From the NCBI RefSeq assembly GCF_003143515.1, contig NZ_CP029343.1, positions 5,208,001 to 5,272,000 of the forward strand: a stretch of DNA of 64,000 bases, written 5' to 3'. The notes beneath the pieces are model-generated. The model made no database searches, had not been told where the DNA came from, and worked only from the letters and a program-made list of their open reading frames with translations. Of the stretch, positions 62,634 through 64,000 are shown in pieces. Numbering within the stretch: position 1 is the stretch's first letter; each line of letters starts with the position of its first letter. The translations under genes were made by a program, and so were the position numbers. The stretch comes from Massilia oculi. Lineage in GTDB: Bacteria; Pseudomonadota; Gammaproteobacteria; Burkholderiales; Burkholderiaceae_D.

Positions 62634-64000
62634 ATGGTTAAACGCGGTCTGCGCCTGATGCCGGCGACCTTGAAGCTGCGCATGGCCTGCGTTGCCGCCC
62701 TCCTGGTATTCGTGGCCACCTTGCTCGTTACGCTGGCCACCCTTGCGGTGGCCGAACGCGGCATGAAGTCGGTGATCGGCGACCAGCAGTATGCGATGCT
62801 GGTCGGCGCCGCGTCCTTCATGGACGACCGCATCGCGGCGCGTGTGACACAGGTGGAGACGCTTGCGGCCGACCTGCCGCCGAAGGCAGCGGCCGACCCG
62901 CTCGGCACGCGCCGTTTTCTCGAAGCCGAGGCTCGGCTGTGGGAACGTGAATACCTGAACCTGCTCCTGCTCGATGCCCGGGGCCAGCAGGTGGTATCGG
63001 TGCGGTCCTTCGGCAACGACAAGCCGCTCGATGCAGCCGGCCGCGATTACTTCGAACGTCCAAAGGCGACCTTGCGAGGGCATATGTCGCAGCCATTGCT
63101 TAGCCGGGTATCGGCGCGCGAGGTGGTCATCGTCAGCGCCCCCGTGCTCGACGACGGCGGCAACCTGACCGGCGTGCTGACTGCCAGCATGGACTTGCAG
63201 GACTCCGGATTCTTGCGCCAGGTCAGCGCGCTGCGGCCGGGCGCCACGGGCTATCTGTTCCTGATGACCGCCGACGGCACCATGATCGACCACCCAGACC
63301 GGGGGCGCGTGCTGCAGCCCGCAACCAAGGCCGCGTACGTCAAGGTCAGCACCGACCCGGCGCTCAACGGCTTCGAGGGCTGGCTCGAAGCCACGGACCG
63401 CGACGGACGGCAGTATATCTACACCTACAGGCGCCTGCGCACGACCGGATGGATATTGGGTGCGCGCTATCCCACCACGGAAGCATTCGAGCCGCTGGCC
63501 CAGATGCGCCGCAATGCCTTCTTCGGAGCGCTTGCGTTCGCGCTCGCATCCGGCGTGGTCGCTTGGGCGCTGGTGTTTCGGTTGCTCTCACCGCTTCAGG
63601 CATTACGCGACCGCATCCGCGCGATCCGCCACGATGGCGCCGACATCGCGGTGCTGCACGACACCCGGCGCGACGAGATCGGGGAACTGGGCAATGCCTT
63701 CTACCAGCTGATGGCCGAGCGCGAGAACGTCGAAGGCCTGCGCGCGGCCAGCGAGAAGCGCCTGCGCCTGATTACCGACAACCTGCCCGTGCTGATCGCC
63801 TACGTCGATCGCGAGCATCGCTTCAGGTTCGGGAACGCGACATTCGAACGCTGGTTCGGGGTCACGCCCGAGCGGTTGGTCGGCATGTCGATAGCCCGGC
63901 TGATGGGCGAGGATGCCGCGCGCCAGGGCGCCCAGGGCCTGGACGAAGCGTTCGCCGGCCATGCCACCACCTGCCAGATGCGGCTGCCGATCGGGGGCGC
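62634..64000 (+). CDS. Cache-HAMP-PAS membrane sensor, truncated by window edge
   Basis: The first about 455 residues of a sensor protein. An N-terminal transmembrane helix (about residues 18-42) precedes a periplasmic dCache_1 domain (about 45-290, with YLFLMTADGTMIDHPD and GWILGARYPTTEAFEP). A second helix (about 302-322), a HAMP-like linker (LQALRDRIRAI...DEIGELGNAF) and a PAS domain (from about 375, LRLITDNLPVLIAYVDREHRF) follow. The output domain lies beyond the window; GGDEF or histidine kinase are both plausible. ATG 62634 was chosen for the basic MVKRGLRL start before the first helix. Confidence 0.85.
   Translation, partial: MVKRGLRLMPATLKLRMACVAALLVFVATLLVTLATLAVAERGMKSVIGDQQYAMLVGAASFMDDRIAARVTQVETLAADLPPKAAADPLGTRRFLEAEARLWEREYLNLLLLDARGQQVVSVRSFGNDKPLDAAGRDYFERPKATLRGHMSQPLLSRVSAREVVIVSAPVLDDGGNLTGVLTASMDLQDSGFLRQVSALRPGATGYLFLMTADGTMIDHPDRGRVLQPATKAAYVKVSTDPALNGFEGWLEATDRDGRQYIYTYRRLRTTGWILGARYPTTEAFEPLAQMRRNAFFGALAFALASGVVAWALVFRLLSPLQALRDRIRAIRHDGADIAVLHDTRRDEIGELGNAFYQLMAERENVEGLRAASEKRLRLITDNLPVLIAYVDREHRFRFGNATFERWFGVTPERLVGMSIARLMGEDAARQGAQGLDEAFAGHATTCQMRLPIGG

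Noticed and set aside
1..64000. CRISPR array, rRNA or tRNA genes
   Set aside because: No regularly spaced repeats, rRNA-like sequence or tRNA cloverleaf was recognised by eye; a covariance-model scan could still reveal a missed small RNA.

Overview
The window is GC-rich DNA from a betaproteobacterium. The order of the cbb3 oxidase cluster, the FNR-type regulator, the formate dehydrogenase operon and the many PAS, GGDEF/EAL and Cache sensory proteins fit the Oxalobacteraceae (Massilia/Telluria type). This placement is inferred from gene content only. No rRNA, tRNA or CRISPR array was seen. There is no gene-free stretch longer than about 300 bases; the longest gaps (8405-8660, 22992-23259, 17311-17543, 26653-26884) hold promoters and terminators or show nothing recognisable.

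Region 1 (1-13.9 kb) is a microaerobic respiration block. It starts with a 5'-truncated membrane hydrolase gene on the minus strand and an Aer-like PAS chemoreceptor. An IS1595-family insertion sequence follows. Then come hemN, a TauE/SafE-type membrane protein, ccoI and ccoS (maturation), a convergent DksA/TraR zinc-finger gene, and ccoN-ccoO-ccoQ-ccoP-ccoG-ccoH. FNR-type sites lie before ccoN (perfect), hemN (one mismatch) and the chemoreceptor (one mismatch), and an fnr-type gene lies at 25.9-26.7 kb. ccoO and ccoQ are fused in one frame by what looks like a one-base deletion.

Region 2 (13.9-26.7 kb) is mixed chromosomal content: an ACR3/BASS transporter, a small membrane protein, a DUF885 peptidase-like protein, a Fur-box-preceded catecholate siderophore receptor, a metallophosphoesterase, a class A PBP, an outer-membrane barrel protein, a DMT exporter, an AraC regulator and fnr.

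Region 3 (26.9-36.2 kb) is one tight operon for a Tat-exported, membrane-anchored molybdenum or tungsten formate dehydrogenase. It encodes a TorD-like chaperone, a small Tat protein, the alpha, beta and gamma subunits, three small exported proteins without recognised function, DUF3305, DUF3306 and a multi-cluster ferredoxin.

Region 4 (36.3-52.3 kb) holds an acyl-CoA ligase, a VOC protein, a SET-domain protein, pncB, a DUF4019 protein, an SMP-30-like protein, topoisomerase IB, a Na+/H+ antiporter, an S41 peptidase, a MarR regulator with a palindromic operator, a GGDEF/EAL protein, and a hybrid histidine kinase coupled to an aminotransferase-like protein that lacks its PLP lysine.

Region 5 (52.4-59.7 kb) encodes an aryl-CoA (2-aminobenzoyl-CoA or salicylyl-CoA) monooxygenase/reductase, an enoyl-CoA hydratase, an acyl-CoA dehydrogenase and a RidA protein. 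A low-GC segment of about 1.2 kb with one unknown membrane-protein gene follows ridA. It is flanked by two about 94% identical copies of the ridA 3' end, the clearest sign of a small acquired element. An ASCH-domain gene, 13 bp beyond the second copy, was probably the original neighbour of ridA.

Region 6 (59.7-64 kb) carries a two-subunit molybdenum hydroxylase (IorA/IorB type) on the minus strand and the start of a Cache-HAMP-PAS sensor that runs off the window.
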